Of a DNA stretch of 64,000 nucleotides, positions 1 through 8,450 are shown one piece after another. The DNA is taken from the NCBI GenBank assembly GCA_016712285.1, contig JADJRK010000001.1, positions 1,798,001 to 1,862,000 on the forward strand, given 5' to 3'. Source of the DNA: Planctomycetota bacterium (GTDB lineage: Bacteria; Planctomycetota; UBA8742; UBA2392). The notes under the pieces are model-generated. The model was not told the DNA's origin, did not search any database, and was given only the letters and a program-made list of their open reading frames with translations. The position numbers and the translations under genes were made by a program. Numbering within the stretch: the first letter of the stretch is position 1; every line of letters starts with the position of its first letter.

Positions 1-1
1 C

Positions 2-892
2 GCCAGCATTGCGGGCGTACCGCTTGCCCTTGAGATCGCCAATGCCGGCGGTTGGCGCGCGCCATTTTTCAGCGTAGCGGGCCTGGGGGTCGTCGTCGCC
101 GCCGCCTGTATTTTCATGCTGCCGCCGTTGCGGCAGCACCTGCAGACCGGCATCCGGCCGCCGGGGCTTGCGATGTTCAACCTGCTGCGCAAACCGTTGC
201 CGCTACTTTCTTACCTGAGCATTACGGCCATGATGTTCAGCGCGTTCACGATTATCCCGCACATTCCGGGCTACCTGGTGTTCAATCTTGGCTATGACGG
301 CGAACCATGGCTGATCGAGCTGCTGGCGCCGCTTGGCATGACGCCAAGCATCCTGGGCCCGCTGTACCTCGTGGGCGGGACACTCAGCCTGCTGGTCATG
401 CTGGTTGTCGGTCGCCTGACGGACCGGCTTGGGTCTTCGATCGTGAGCTGGCTTGGCGCGGCACTGGTCATCACGGTGATCTGGTTCTGGTTCATAGACT
501 ACAGCCCGGTACTGCCGGTGATGGTTGCATTCATGTGCTTCATGGGCAGCATGAGCGTGCGCGGCGTGCCGGCCCGGGCGCTGGATACGAAGATCCCCAT
601 GGCCCACGAACGCGCAAGTTTCATGTCGCTGCAAAGCGCGGTGCAGCACACGGCACTGGCCGGCGCCGCGATCATGTCGTCGCGCATCCTGACCGAGAAC
701 GCCGACAAGAGCCTGCAGGGTATTCCGACACTCGGTTACATCGCTGCCGGGTTTGCCCTGCTGCTGCCGCTGTGCGTAACCATCGCTGAGCGAATGCTGA
801 AGCGCCGCGACGGCGGAAACACCGAAACGTTGCTGCCGGCGGGCGCGCCAGTCACTGCACCGGCACCGGTGGCAGTCGGGACAGATGCTTAG
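2..892 (+). CDS. MFS transporter, C-terminal part (5' end outside window)
   Basis: The frame is open from base 2, so the gene starts upstream of the window; about 296 residues are visible. They hold alternating hydrophobic segments typical of a major facilitator permease: a short GVPLALEIA..GGWRAPFF stretch like the helix 5 to helix 6 turn of MFS proteins, a central amphipathic linker, and a cytoplasmic-loop sequence GRLTDRLGSS that matches the conserved MFS loop 8-9 pattern. The protein ends in an Ala/Pro-rich tail after the last membrane helix. The substrate cannot be told; drug or sugar efflux are both possible. A short gap separates it from the following VOC gene on the same strand. Confidence 0.8.
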   Translation, partial: ASIAGVPLALEIANAGGWRAPFFSVAGLGVVVAAACIFMLPPLRQHLQTGIRPPGLAMFNLLRKPLPLLSYLSITAMMFSAFTIIPHIPGYLVFNLGYDGEPWLIELLAPLGMTPSILGPLYLVGGTLSLLVMLVVGRLTDRLGSSIVSWLGAALVITVIWFWFIDYSPVLPVMVAFMCFMGSMSVRGVPARALDTKIPMAHERASFMSLQSAVQHTALAGAAIMSSRILTENADKSLQGIPTLGYIAAGFALLLPLCVTIAERMLKRRDGGNTETLLPAGAPVTAPAPVAVGTDA

Positions 893-974
893 GCGGACAG
901 CCACCGTGCGGCCGAGTTGATTCTGTTGCGCTGACTGGTGTCCAATGGCACATTCCGCGGCAACGGAGACTGCG

Positions 975-1352
975 ATGGCTGCGCTGCTGAAGGGCATACC
1001 AGTTCTGCCCGTGGACAACATGGGCGAGACCTTGGGCTTTTACGCCAAGCTCGGTTTCACCGAGACGTTTCGCGATGACGCCGACAAGCCCGGCTACGTC
1101 GGCATGAAGCGCGACGACGTGGTGATTCACCTGGCACGCGTCGATGGCGGCCTGGCCCGCACTGTTGGCGAGCAAACGATGGCGCGCTTTATCGTGGACG
1201 ACGTTGACGGCCTCTACGCCGAGTACCGGAAGCACGAAGGCGTGATCCACCCCAACGGGAAACTACAGGACAAACCCTGGGGCACCCGCGAGTTCGCTGT
1301 GCTCGACACCACCGGCGTGTGCATCACGTTTTACAAGGTGAACGCGGACTGA
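975..1352 (+). CDS. VOC superfamily (glyoxalase/bleomycin-resistance-like) protein
   Basis: A 125-residue single-module vicinal oxygen chelate protein. The N-terminal strand-helix IPVLPVDNMGETLGFYAKLGF and the C-terminal REFAVLDTTGVCITFYK are the usual start and end of a VOC beta-alpha-beta-beta-beta fold. I chose the ATG at 975 because GGAG lies 6 nt upstream; an in-frame ATG at 945 would add 10 residues but has no ribosome-binding site. The family includes glyoxalases, dioxygenases and antibiotic-binding proteins; the REFAVLD ending without the usual HxxxE metal set resembles bleomycin-binding proteins, but no substrate can be assigned. A strong hairpin follows the stop codon. Confidence 0.8.
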   Translation: MAALLKGIPVLPVDNMGETLGFYAKLGFTETFRDDADKPGYVGMKRDDVVIHLARVDGGLARTVGEQTMARFIVDDVDGLYAEYRKHEGVIHPNGKLQDKPWGTREFAVLDTTGVCITFYKVNAD

Positions 1353-1376
1353 GCCCTGGCCGCTTGTGAAATGAGC

Positions 1377-1400
1377 AGCCCCGAGCTTACGCTCGGGGCT
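1377..1400. terminator. Bidirectional hairpin terminator
   Basis: AGCCCCGAGC and GCTCGGGGCT form a perfect 10-bp stem around a TTAC loop. It sits between the convergent VOC gene and the minus-strand tRNA-Ser, so it could serve both. The plus side is followed by a T-rich but not pure T stretch. Confidence 0.65.
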
Positions 1401-1412
1401 GTCTGCTTGTTC

Positions 1413-1502
1413 TGGCGGAGGGGGGGGGATTCGAACCCCCGATGACCTTTCAGCCATTTCGGTTTTCGAAACCGACGCGATCAACCACTCTGCCACCCCT
1501 CC
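1413..1502 (-). tRNA. tRNA-Ser(CGA)
   Basis: Read on the minus strand, GGAGGGG pairs with CCCCTCC as the acceptor stem, followed by a G discriminator and an encoded CCA. The anticodon arm TCGGT-TTCGAAA-ACCGA gives anticodon CGA (codon UCG). The T arm contains GGTTCGAATCC, and a long variable arm marks it as a class II serine tRNA. A second serine tRNA lies about 2.2 kb away on the other strand. Confidence 0.95.
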
Positions 1503-1533
1503 GCAGTCGATGCGCGCTGCTACCGATAACAGA

Positions 1534-1553
1534 CCCCCGACTTGCGCCGGGGG
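1534..1553 (-). terminator. Possible terminator of the hup-tadA operon
   Basis: CCCCCG and CGGGGG form a 6-bp GC stem with an 8-nt loop, located just after the stop of the small basic protein gene on the minus strand. There is only a weak T-rich stretch after it (TCTGTTAT on the minus strand), so termination is plausible but not certain. Confidence 0.35.
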
Positions 1554-1580
1554 CAGTTGTTCTGTTTTCAGACCGCGTCC

Positions 1581-1685
1581 CTACCGAGGGTTGGCTGCGC
1601 GCGACGGCTTGCCGCGCTTGCGCCACTTGTTGGTCTTCTTGATGCCCTTGGCCCAGTTACGGTTCTTGATGCGTGCTGGTTTCAT
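1581..1685 (-). CDS. Small, highly basic protein (34 aa)
   Basis: A 34-residue reading frame, beginning MKPARIKNRN and ending AANPR, with about one third Lys/Arg and several Trp. AAGGA lies 9 nt before the ATG, a good ribosome-binding site. The ATG lies 29 nt inside the 3' end of tadA, so the two genes overlap in different frames and are probably translationally coupled. The composition (basic, Trp-containing, no hydrophobic helix) resembles small ribosome-associated proteins such as bTHX, but I do not recognise it as a known family. It could be a ribosomal or nucleic-acid-binding peptide; this is inference from composition and position. Confidence 0.6.
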   Translation of the reverse strand: MKPARIKNRNWAKGIKKTNKWRKRGKPSRAANPR

Positions 1686-2229
1686 CGTCTTGTGTCCTTC
1701 GGCCCCGTCGCTTGATCGTGCCCTCTCGGCACTCGCGGAAGAAGCTTTTCAGTATCTCACCACATTCGTCAGCCATCACACCCGGCGCAAGCTCGGCGCG
1801 ATGGTTCAGGCGGGAATCCTGTACCACATTAAATAATGTCCCACAAGCCCCGGCCTTGGGATCACTTGCGCCGAACACCACACGCCGTATGCGCGAGTTA
1901 ACGATCGCACCCGCGCACATCGGGCAAGGCTCAAGCGTCACGTACAAGTCGCATCCGTCAAGCCGCCAGCTCTGCACCGACTCCGCGGCGGCGGTCAGCG
2001 CGAACATCTCGGCGTGCGCGGTCGGGTCTTGCAGTGTCTCGCGCAGGTTGTGGCCACGGCCGATCACATGGCCGTCTTTCACAACTACAGCACCTACGGG
2101 CACTTCGCCCTGCTCATAGGCCGCAAGCGCCTGGTGCAGCGCCACACGCATGAACGTGCTGTCATTCGCCGGCTGCAGCAAAGAGGGCGGCTCACCGGCA
2201 ATGCGGCGGATGTGGTCAGGATCGGACAT
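1657..2229 (-). CDS. tadA: tRNA-specific adenosine deaminase TadA
   Basis: A 190-residue zinc deaminase that converts A34 to inosine in tRNA-Arg(ACG). The zinc site is clear: H72-A-E74 (TAHAEM) with E74 as proton shuttle, and C102-P-M-C105 (EPCPMCAGA). The residues VPVGAVVV and the FxNLRE-like HNLRETLQDPT loop match TadA better than free-base or cytidine deaminases. The N terminus is about 20 residues longer than the E. coli protein and the C terminus ends in a basic tail. It starts 23 nt after the HU gene stop, so the pair is probably one operon; the downstream small basic protein overlaps its 3' end. Confidence 0.93.
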   Translation of the reverse strand: MSDPDHIRRIAGEPPSLLQPANDSTFMRVALHQALAAYEQGEVPVGAVVVKDGHVIGRGHNLRETLQDPTAHAEMFALTAAAESVQSWRLDGCDLYVTLEPCPMCAGAIVNSRIRRVVFGASDPKAGACGTLFNVVQDSRLNHRAELAPGVMADECGEILKSFFRECREGTIKRRGRRTQDDETSTHQEP

Positions 2230-2252
2230 GTTGGAAGCGGTTGATCGACGGG

Positions 2253-2663
2253 TCAGGACTCGTCGTCCCCGTCGTCATCATCGCCGGCCATCGGGATGTG
2301 CGTCGGGGCGACAGCCCCTGGAACTCCAGCGGCGCTGGCAGCAAGTTCAGCCGCCATCTCCGCTTCTGCATAACGGTTGATTTCTTCCTTCATTTTCTTA
2401 CCCGGCTTGATGGTCACGACTCGCTTTTCGGGTACCCTTACTTCCGCGCCGGTTTTGGGGTTACGCGCTTTGCGGGCCTTGCGAATCTTGACCTCAAAAA
2501 CGCCGAAGTCACGAAGCTCAAGGCGGTTACCACGCGCAAGCTCGGTGATGACTTCGTCGATAAACATCTGGATGATATCGCGGGTAATGGTCTGCTTCTG
2601 TTGAGTCTTCTCGGCAATACGCAGAACCAGTTCTTTCTTTGTGATGGTTCGACGACTTGTCAT
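2253..2663 (-). CDS. HU/IHF-family DNA-binding protein with acidic tail
   Basis: A 136-residue histone-like protein. Residues 1-95 are a standard HU fold: TKKELVLRIAEKT at the N-terminal helices, DFGVFEVKIRKARKARNPKT as the DNA-binding beta arm, and KRVVTIKPGKKMKEEI at the end. After it comes an Ala-rich linker and an acidic end (GDDDDGDDES), which normal 90-residue HU lacks. I prefer ATG 2663 over the GTG at 2687 because the fold starts right there. Likely role: nucleoid compaction and DNA bending. A good sigma70-type promoter lies upstream. First gene of the hup-tadA operon. Confidence 0.88.
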   Translation of the reverse strand: MTSRRTITKKELVLRIAEKTQQKQTITRDIIQMFIDEVITELARGNRLELRDFGVFEVKIRKARKARNPKTGAEVRVPEKRVVTIKPGKKMKEEINRYAEAEMAAELAASAAGVPGAVAPTHIPMAGDDDDGDDES

Positions 2664-2732
2664 ATGAGACTCGCGAATTTCGAGCACCAGAACCGCACCG
2701 AATTATCCTAAGCCATAGGCTGAACGAGACTT

Positions 2733-2760
2733 AGTGTATATGATAGACGTCCTATTGCAA
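2733..2760 (-). promoter_or_regulatory. Promoter of the HU-tadA operon
   Basis: On the minus strand TTGCAA, 16 bp, then TACACT. The predicted start gives a leader of about 60 nt before the HU ATG. Same spacing as the other promoters found in this window. Confidence 0.6.
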
Positions 2761-2803
2761 AGCACGAATCTGGAAATCGGCGTGAAATATTTCTGGTAAG
2801 TAC

Positions 2804-3571
2804 TTGAACAGTAAAGACTTACAACCTGAATCTGTGGCGCCGATTTCGCCCTCCGCGGATTCATGGGTGACTTTTCTACCTGCACTCCCCTTTACCATGC
2901 TCGGTGCGGTCGGCTGGCTTGGCTCCATGCTTGGTGTCCAATGGCTGCTTTACACAGCCGTCGAGCGCGAGTGGATCACGGCCCCCACCAGTCTGCCGTC
3001 GTTCGCGCTTCATGCGCTGGTGATGCTGGTTTGGTCCATCGCGTTGCTTGGCTGGTGCCTGTCAAAGCGAAAGCCGCTGTGGGCCCTGGGCATCTCCGCC
3101 AAACGAGTAACCGGCGACCTGTTGTTCGCACTTGTGGCCGGGCTGGTGATGGGCGCGCTGTATCTGGTTGCCGGTGGTGCGGTGCGGCTTTACTTCGAGT
3201 GGTTCAGTGACGCGCCGCAAGAAGCGTTTTTGCAGTTCTTGCGCGACACCATGTTCAAGGACTTGTCGCTGGGTCATTTGCTGGGGGTTGTGCTGCTGTA
3301 CCCGATCCTGGAAGAGTTGTGGTACCGCGGCGTGCTGTACGGTCCGATGCGTCGCGAACTCGGGCGCACGCCGGCAATCCTGTTCACTTCGGTCTTCTTC
3401 GCGCTGGCGCACAGCAGCGCATTTCCGATCAACCAGTTTTTTGGCGGCCTGGTGTTTGTGATTGCCTACGAATACCGCCGCACACTGGTGGCGCCGATCC
3501 TGTTGCACATTGCCGGCAACGGGTCACTCGCAGTGATGGGCTGGCTGCTGCCCAAATACGGTCTTGTCTGA
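2804..3571 (+). CDS. CPBP-family intramembrane metalloprotease
   Basis: A 255-residue polytopic membrane protein with the three CPBP (CAAX protease and bacteriocin-processing, also called Abi/DUF2253-like) motifs: E170-E171-xxx-R175 (LEELWYRG), F199xxxH203 (FFALAHS) and H235xxxN239 (HIAGNG). The glutamates and histidines form the metal site inside the membrane. The start is a TTG preceded by TGGTAAG; no ATG lies in frame before the first membrane helix, so the exact N terminus is uncertain. Family members act in prenyl-protein processing, bacteriocin immunity or anti-sigma cleavage; which applies here is unknown. It is divergent from the HU operon. Confidence 0.85.
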   Translation: MNSKDLQPESVAPISPSADSWVTFLPALPFTMLGAVGWLGSMLGVQWLLYTAVEREWITAPTSLPSFALHALVMLVWSIALLGWCLSKRKPLWALGISAKRVTGDLLFALVAGLVMGALYLVAGGAVRLYFEWFSDAPQEAFLQFLRDTMFKDLSLGHLLGVVLLYPILEELWYRGVLYGPMRRELGRTPAILFTSVFFALAHSSAFPINQFFGGLVFVIAYEYRRTLVAPILLHIAGNGSLAVMGWLLPKYGLV

Positions 3572-3593
3572 AACTTGGCGCATCGTCTTCCCG

Positions 3594-3621
3594 TTGACAC
3601 TCAGACCCTAGCGGCTACCTT
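3594..3621 (+). promoter_or_regulatory. Promoter of tRNA-Ser(GCU)
   Basis: Perfect -35 TTGACA, 16-bp spacer, -10 TACCTT, ending 17 nt before the first base of the tRNA. Confidence 0.7.
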
Positions 3622-3638
3622 GCTCGCGGCCTGAATGC

Positions 3639-3762
<124 letters not shown>

Positions 3763-3847
3763 GTGCCCGCAGACGTGGGCCGCTCCTGCTTCGATTCCGG
3801 GTCATTTTGGTTGGAATGACCCGCGCCTTGCCGCACATTAGGGTTCC

Positions 3848-5620
3848 ATGGCGGACAAAGCCCACTTACCCGACGAACTTCGCGCGCGCATTGATCGCCA
3901 GCGCAAACGGCAACGGCTGGTACGTTTTTCATTTGCGATCACCGTGGCTGTCACGGTGATCCTGCTGTTTGGCGTGAACCAGGCGCAGACACTGGCGCCG
4001 ACAACGCGCAATCTGCACCTGCTGCCGATCGACGACCAGCTATGGATGATCGACCAGCACCTTGAACTCAACAACCAGGGCAAACTTGGCGGCACGTTCG
4101 GACTGCTGCGCATTGATGGCGACACCGTGACCACGGGCTCTCGCTTTGAGGGCACGGTCACCGGCATCACGCTGCTGCCGAACGACCGCGTCGGCATCAC
4201 CACCGGCGCCCGCTTTCTTGAATTCGACCTGCGCGAAGACGGATGGCCCCGGGTCGAAATTCACAACCTTGACCTGAACGACCCCGACACGTCCGCGGTC
4301 GTGCTGCGCAGCGGCGAACACAACTGGCTGTGCTGGACGCGCGGCACTGAAGTCAGCGTGCGCCCGCTTGACCAGCCGGACGTTGCGGCCCACTCGCTGC
4401 ACAAGACCTCCGGTGCCGGCGCCGAGTTGCGCGGCGTGACGATAGCCGACCGCATCTGGCTTTCCGTGCGCGACACGCGCAATAACGAGCTCACGCTGGT
4501 CGCGTTCCGCGCCGGAATTGAAGACGCGGTTGACGGCACGCCCGACGACGCCACGGCGCCCGTGCCTGCAGATGCAGCACCCCGGGCGCGCCGCACGCGT
4601 ATCGACGTCATTGAGCGCACCAAGGTCACCGCGAACGTCAAACGTTCAAGCCTGGCCGTCATGCCCGGCGACAAGGGCGACCGCCCCGTCGTCACGTTCA
4701 TTCGCAAAGACGAGCGCACATGGGGGCTCCTGGCCTACGACCCCGCCGAAAAGAACTGGATCGACGGCACACTGCCGCCGCGCGAAAAGCCGCCATCGGG
4801 ACTCGACGTAAGCAACTTCGCCAGTATCGCGCGCCAGGGCGATGCAATGCTGGTTGCATTCAACGATGGGCCGCAGGTCAAGCTGGCACGCGGCAAGCTC
4901 GGCGCGGGTGGCATTGAGTGGCAAGACGCCGAGGTTCTGCCCATCGACCGCACGCAGGGCGCCGCGGTCTATATTGTCTGGTTTGTGCTGCTGTTCGGCG
5001 TGCTGCTGCTGATGGCATCACAAGGTGTATGGCTGTTATTGAACCGTGAGCGGCCCGGTGACCGCACACTGGCGGCGCTGCTGGAAAAGAAACTCGATAC
5101 CGACACTAAGAAGATCAAGAAGCCTGAGATCAAGCTGCTGTATGCCAGCAGCATGGCGCGGGCGCTGGCGCTGTTCATTGACATCGCCATCACCAGCCCC
5201 GTCATCATTCTGTTGCAGGACGTCTATGACTTTACCTGGGAGCAGGCCTACGGCTTTCTCTCGTTCGGCGTCGCGACCATGGACGGGTCGTTGTTGCAGA
5301 CCGTGATGGCCACGCTGGTGACGCTGCTCGTGCTGATCATTTACAGCACCGTGGCCGAGGTGTTCTGGGGCCGCACATTCGGCAAGGCGCTGCTGCGCCT
5401 GCGGGTCGTGGACGTCAAAGGCGAACAGCCGGCAACCTGGCGCATCGTCGTGCGCAACCTGGTCAAGGTGTTTGAGCTGGTGCACTTCCTGGTGCTGCTG
5501 ATCCCGATGGTCCTGATGATGATGACCGGGAAACAGCAGCGGCTGGGCGACATCCTGGGCGGCACGTTTGTGATTGTCGACGCGGTGCCCGAAGAGTCGC
5601 CCGATGACATTGATATTTAG
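3848..5620 (+). CDS. RDD-family membrane protein with large N-terminal extracytoplasmic domain
   Basis: 590 residues. A basic N terminus is followed by one membrane helix (about residues 24-44), then some 330 residues of beta-rich sequence with repeated WxL/VxxR-type strands (possibly propeller-like), a second helix near residues 376-396, and a C-terminal RDD domain of about 150 residues. The RDD part is marked by MARALALFIDIAI, GRTFGKALLRLRVVDVKG, WRIVVRNLVKVFE and QRLGDILGGTFVIVD. RDD proteins are inner-membrane proteins of mostly unknown role, some linked to ion transport. The first 330 residues do not match a family I can name. ATG 3848 follows a short leader after the tRNA. Confidence 0.75.
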   Translation: MADKAHLPDELRARIDRQRKRQRLVRFSFAITVAVTVILLFGVNQAQTLAPTTRNLHLLPIDDQLWMIDQHLELNNQGKLGGTFGLLRIDGDTVTTGSRFEGTVTGITLLPNDRVGITTGARFLEFDLREDGWPRVEIHNLDLNDPDTSAVVLRSGEHNWLCWTRGTEVSVRPLDQPDVAAHSLHKTSGAGAELRGVTIADRIWLSVRDTRNNELTLVAFRAGIEDAVDGTPDDATAPVPADAAPRARRTRIDVIERTKVTANVKRSSLAVMPGDKGDRPVVTFIRKDERTWGLLAYDPAEKNWIDGTLPPREKPPSGLDVSNFASIARQGDAMLVAFNDGPQVKLARGKLGAGGIEWQDAEVLPIDRTQGAAVYIVWFVLLFGVLLLMASQGVWLLLNRERPGDRTLAALLEKKLDTDTKKIKKPEIKLLYASSMARALALFIDIAITSPVIILLQDVYDFTWEQAYGFLSFGVATMDGSLLQTVMATLVTLLVLIIYSTVAEVFWGRTFGKALLRLRVVDVKGEQPATWRIVVRNLVKVFELVHFLVLLIPMVLMMMTGKQQRLGDILGGTFVIVDAVPEESPDDIDI

Positions 5621-5625
5621 GTGAG

Positions 5626-5709
5626 AGTTGTCGGTTGTCAGTTGTCGGCAAACTGCAATTCGGCACTCTTCAGCGACTGACAACCGACAACTGAAGACTG
5701 ACAACTCCA
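5626..5709. repeat. Heptamer repeats forming a 17-bp inverted repeat
   Basis: Three GTTGTCR heptamers (from 5627) face GAC-TGAC-AAC type heptamers on the other side. Bases 5626-5642 (AGTTGTCGGTTGTCAGT) are the exact reverse complement of 5676-5692, so the region can fold into a long hairpin. It fills the gap between the RDD gene and the MEMO gene and may also end the former. Confidence 0.7.
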
Positions 5710-5718
5710 AGACCGACC

Positions 5719-6537
5719 ATGCCGATCACAGAACATACCCGCCACGCCGCCGTCGCCGGTCGCTTTTACACGGCTGTGCCCAAGCGCCTGCGCACTGAGA
5801 TCGAAGGCTATCTGGCTGCACCCGCCGCGCCGCGCGCCAAGGCTTACGGCGTGATGGTGCCGCACGCCGGTTACATGTACAGCGGGGCGGTGTGCGGGCG
5901 CGCGCTGGCCAGTGTCGAGATCCCGCCGCTGTGCCTGATTCTGCACACGAAGCACCTGCTCGGCGGCGGTGACCTGTCGCTGGCAGCCTATCGCGAATGG
6001 GAAACGCCGTTGGGAACCGTGCACTCTGACCAAGCCCTGGGCAACGCGCTGGCCGGTATCGAAGGCATCACAACCAGCAACCTGCCGCACTTTGGTGAAC
6101 ATGCCGCAGAAGTCGTTCTGCCGTTTCTTCAGGTGCTGCGCCCCGACGTGCGCATTGCCGTGGTCAGCGCGATCACCGTGAGTGCCGATGCCGCACAGCG
6201 CGTCGGCAGCGAAATCGCCCGGGCGATTCTGGCCCAGAGTGACGACGTACTCGTGATCGCGAGCAGCGACATGAACCACTACGCCGACCACGAAGAAACC
6301 ATGGCCCGCGACAAGCTGGCGCTCGAGCAGCTCGCAGCCTTCGACACAGCCGGCATGCTTGAAGTGTGCCATCGCTACGACATCACGATGTGCGGCGTGG
6401 GCGCCACAGCGCTGATGCTGGAAACATGCCGCGCACTCGGCGCCACCCGCGTAGAAGTTCTCGAACACACCACCAGCGGACTGGTCAGCGGCGACCTTCA
6501 CCAGGTAGTCGGCTACGCCAGCGCCCGGGTGCTGTAA
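5719..6537 (+). CDS. MEMO1-family protein (AmmeMemoRadiSam system protein B type)
   Basis: 272 residues of the MEMO fold. Diagnostic pieces: AAVAGRFYTA at the N terminus, VMVPHAGYMYSGAVCGRAL, FGEHAAEVVLPFLQVL, IASSDMNHYADHEETMARD and ITMCGVGATALMLE. The usual LGPNHTG segment is replaced by ILHTKHLLGG, keeping the histidine. The fold is related to class III extradiol dioxygenases and binds metal in some members. In many genomes MEMO occurs with an AMMECR1 protein and a radical SAM protein; neither partner is visible here, so the pathway is open. Called MemoB type by length and motifs; function is not established. Confidence 0.85.
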   Translation: MPITEHTRHAAVAGRFYTAVPKRLRTEIEGYLAAPAAPRAKAYGVMVPHAGYMYSGAVCGRALASVEIPPLCLILHTKHLLGGGDLSLAAYREWETPLGTVHSDQALGNALAGIEGITTSNLPHFGEHAAEVVLPFLQVLRPDVRIAVVSAITVSADAAQRVGSEIARAILAQSDDVLVIASSDMNHYADHEETMARDKLALEQLAAFDTAGMLEVCHRYDITMCGVGATALMLETCRALGATRVEVLEHTTSGLVSGDLHQVVGYASARVL

Positions 6538-6617
6538 AACTCTGGCGACTTGAAAGAACCTTGACCCCATCGGGTGGCTTCGTGCATTCCTGCTGTAACA
6601 CCCCGCAGGAGAGTTCC

Positions 6618-8384
6618 ATGCGTTACGCGCCGTGGCTGGTCTGTGTACTGATACTTGCTGCATTTGGTTGCGCCGGCGGTGGCGGCGGCGACTCCAGCGG
6701 CGGGGGCGGCTCCACTAACCCCGGGCCCGCGACGGCACTTGCGGTCATCACCCAGCCGGCCGCTGCGACTGCCGGCAACGTTTTCGGCACACAGCCGCGC
6801 ATCGAGATTCGCGACGCCGCCGGCGTGCGGGTCAGTACCGACAACACAACCCAAGTGACAGCGGCAATCACCGCGACCACCGGCACCGGCGGGGCGATGC
6901 TTTCGGGCACCCAGACGGTCACGGCTGCTTCCGGCGTTGCCACTTTCACCAACCTGTCGATCGACCTGACGGGCACAGCTTACACCCTCACGTTTACCGC
7001 GACGGGCCTTAGTGATGCCATCAGCGGCGCTTTTGACGTCACTACTGCAGGCGCTGGCGGCGGGCAGGCGCCATTCGTGCCGCCCGCCCCCACGGGCGCT
7101 GCCACCTACTATGTCGATGACAGCGGCGCAGCCAGCGACAGCAACAACGGCACGTCCGCCGCCACGCCATGGCGCACCTTGCAGCACGCTGCCAACCAGG
7201 TGGTCGCGGGCGACATTGTGGAAGTGGCCGACGGCAGCTACTCGCGCATGACGCTCAGCAACAAGAACGGCACCAGCGGCAGCCCGATCGTGTTCCGGGC
7301 CTCGGGCACGGGCGCCATCATCAACAGCGGGACCAGCAGTTCCGTCAGCCCCGATAACCGCGACGCCATCAAGATCACGTTCAGCAGCTACATCATCATC
7401 CATGGTTTGCGCACCCAGAACGCCTTTCGCGCGGGCTGCCGCGTGGACTACGCGCCGAACGTGACCGTGCAGGGCTGCGTGTTCGCCGACGGCGGCACCT
7501 GGGGCTGTTTCACGGATTACAGCGACGACTGCCACCTGATCGGCAACGAATGCTACGGCAGCCAGCGCGAGCACGGCATTTACCACAGCAACGGCGGCGA
7601 CCGCGCGATCATTCGCGGCAACTATTGCCACAACAACGCCGCGGGCGGCATCCAGATCAATGCCGACCCCGTCAGCATCGTGCCCGGCGGCGGCACCCAC
7701 GAGGACGGCATCTGCGAACAGTGCATCATTGAGCGCAACTGGTGCGTCGACAACGGCGGCGGCAGTGCCGCGGTACCGGGCGCCAGCCCGCCCGTCGCGG
7801 GCGGCGGTGCCTGCCTGAACTTTGCCAGCATCCGCAACTGCGACGTGCGCAACAACCTGCTGCGCACGCAATACAACCAGAGCGGCATTGTGCTTTGGGA
7901 CGACGGTTTCAGCTCAACCTACGGCAGCATGAACAATCGCGTGTACCACAACACGGTTGTGCTCGGCGCCTCGGTCACGCGACACGTGTTCGTGATCAGC
8001 AACGGCAGCACCGGTAACAGCATTCGCAACAACGTGTGCGTGGCCGGCGCGCGCGGCATTTTCGAGTTCACGACAGACAGCATGAGCGGCCTGACCGAGA
8101 GCCACAATGTTGTCTACAAACCCAGCGGCTGGGCGTTCGCGACTGACGAGACCACCAGCACCTCATACAGCACACTGGCGAACTGGCAGTCATTCAGCGG
8201 CCAGGGCGCGAGCGACGACGCGGCCCAGCCGCAGTTCGCCAACGTCGGCACCGATGACTACTCACTTCTGGCGGGCTCGCCGGGCCTGGACGACGGGGTC
8301 AACAGCCTGGGCGTCACGGGCACGTACGACGGGGCATCGCGGCCCCAGGGTGCGGGCTACGACCGCGGCTGTTTCGAAGACTAG
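6618..8384 (+). CDS. Lipoprotein with Ig-like and right-handed beta-helix domains
   Basis: 588 residues. The start at ATG 6618 has AGGAGAG 4 nt before it. A lipobox (LAAFGC18) predicts lipid attachment, followed by a Gly/Ser linker. Residues about 40-150 look like a bacterial Ig-like domain (QPAAATAGNVF..PRIEIRDAAG..VATFTNLSID). From about residue 165 a right-handed parallel beta helix begins with ATYYVDDSGAASDSNNGTS and TPWRTLQHAANQVVAGD, continuing through repeated NxxxxNN coils. The end has AGSPGLDDGVNS and RPQGAGYDRGCFED, as seen in polysaccharide-lyase-like or surface proteins. Probably outer-surface glycan binding or cleavage; no catalytic residues could be identified with certainty. 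Confidence 0.8.
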   Translation: MRYAPWLVCVLILAAFGCAGGGGGDSSGGGGSTNPGPATALAVITQPAAATAGNVFGTQPRIEIRDAAGVRVSTDNTTQVTAAITATTGTGGAMLSGTQTVTAASGVATFTNLSIDLTGTAYTLTFTATGLSDAISGAFDVTTAGAGGGQAPFVPPAPTGAATYYVDDSGAASDSNNGTSAATPWRTLQHAANQVVAGDIVEVADGSYSRMTLSNKNGTSGSPIVFRASGTGAIINSGTSSSVSPDNRDAIKITFSSYIIIHGLRTQNAFRAGCRVDYAPNVTVQGCVFADGGTWGCFTDYSDDCHLIGNECYGSQREHGIYHSNGGDRAIIRGNYCHNNAAGGIQINADPVSIVPGGGTHEDGICEQCIIERNWCVDNGGGSAAVPGASPPVAGGGACLNFASIRNCDVRNNLLRTQYNQSGIVLWDDGFSSTYGSMNNRVYHNTVVLGASVTRHVFVISNGSTGNSIRNNVCVAGARGIFEFTTDSMSGLTESHNVVYKPSGWAFATDETTSTSYSTLANWQSFSGQGASDDAAQPQFANVGTDDYSLLAGSPGLDDGVNSLGVTGTYDGASRPQGAGYDRGCFED

Positions 8385-8412
8385 CGGCAGAGTCCCGTAC
8401 GTTGTCCACACG

Positions 8413-8440
8413 TTGCATTCGCGGCGTCACCCGCTAATCT
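8413..8440 (+). promoter_or_regulatory. Promoter of acpS-carB
   Basis: TTGCAT, 16 bp, TAATCT. The -10 ends 10 nt before the acpS ATG, so the transcript would be nearly leaderless, and indeed no ribosome-binding site precedes this ATG. Confidence 0.55.
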
Positions 8441-8450
8441 CCCGCCCCCG

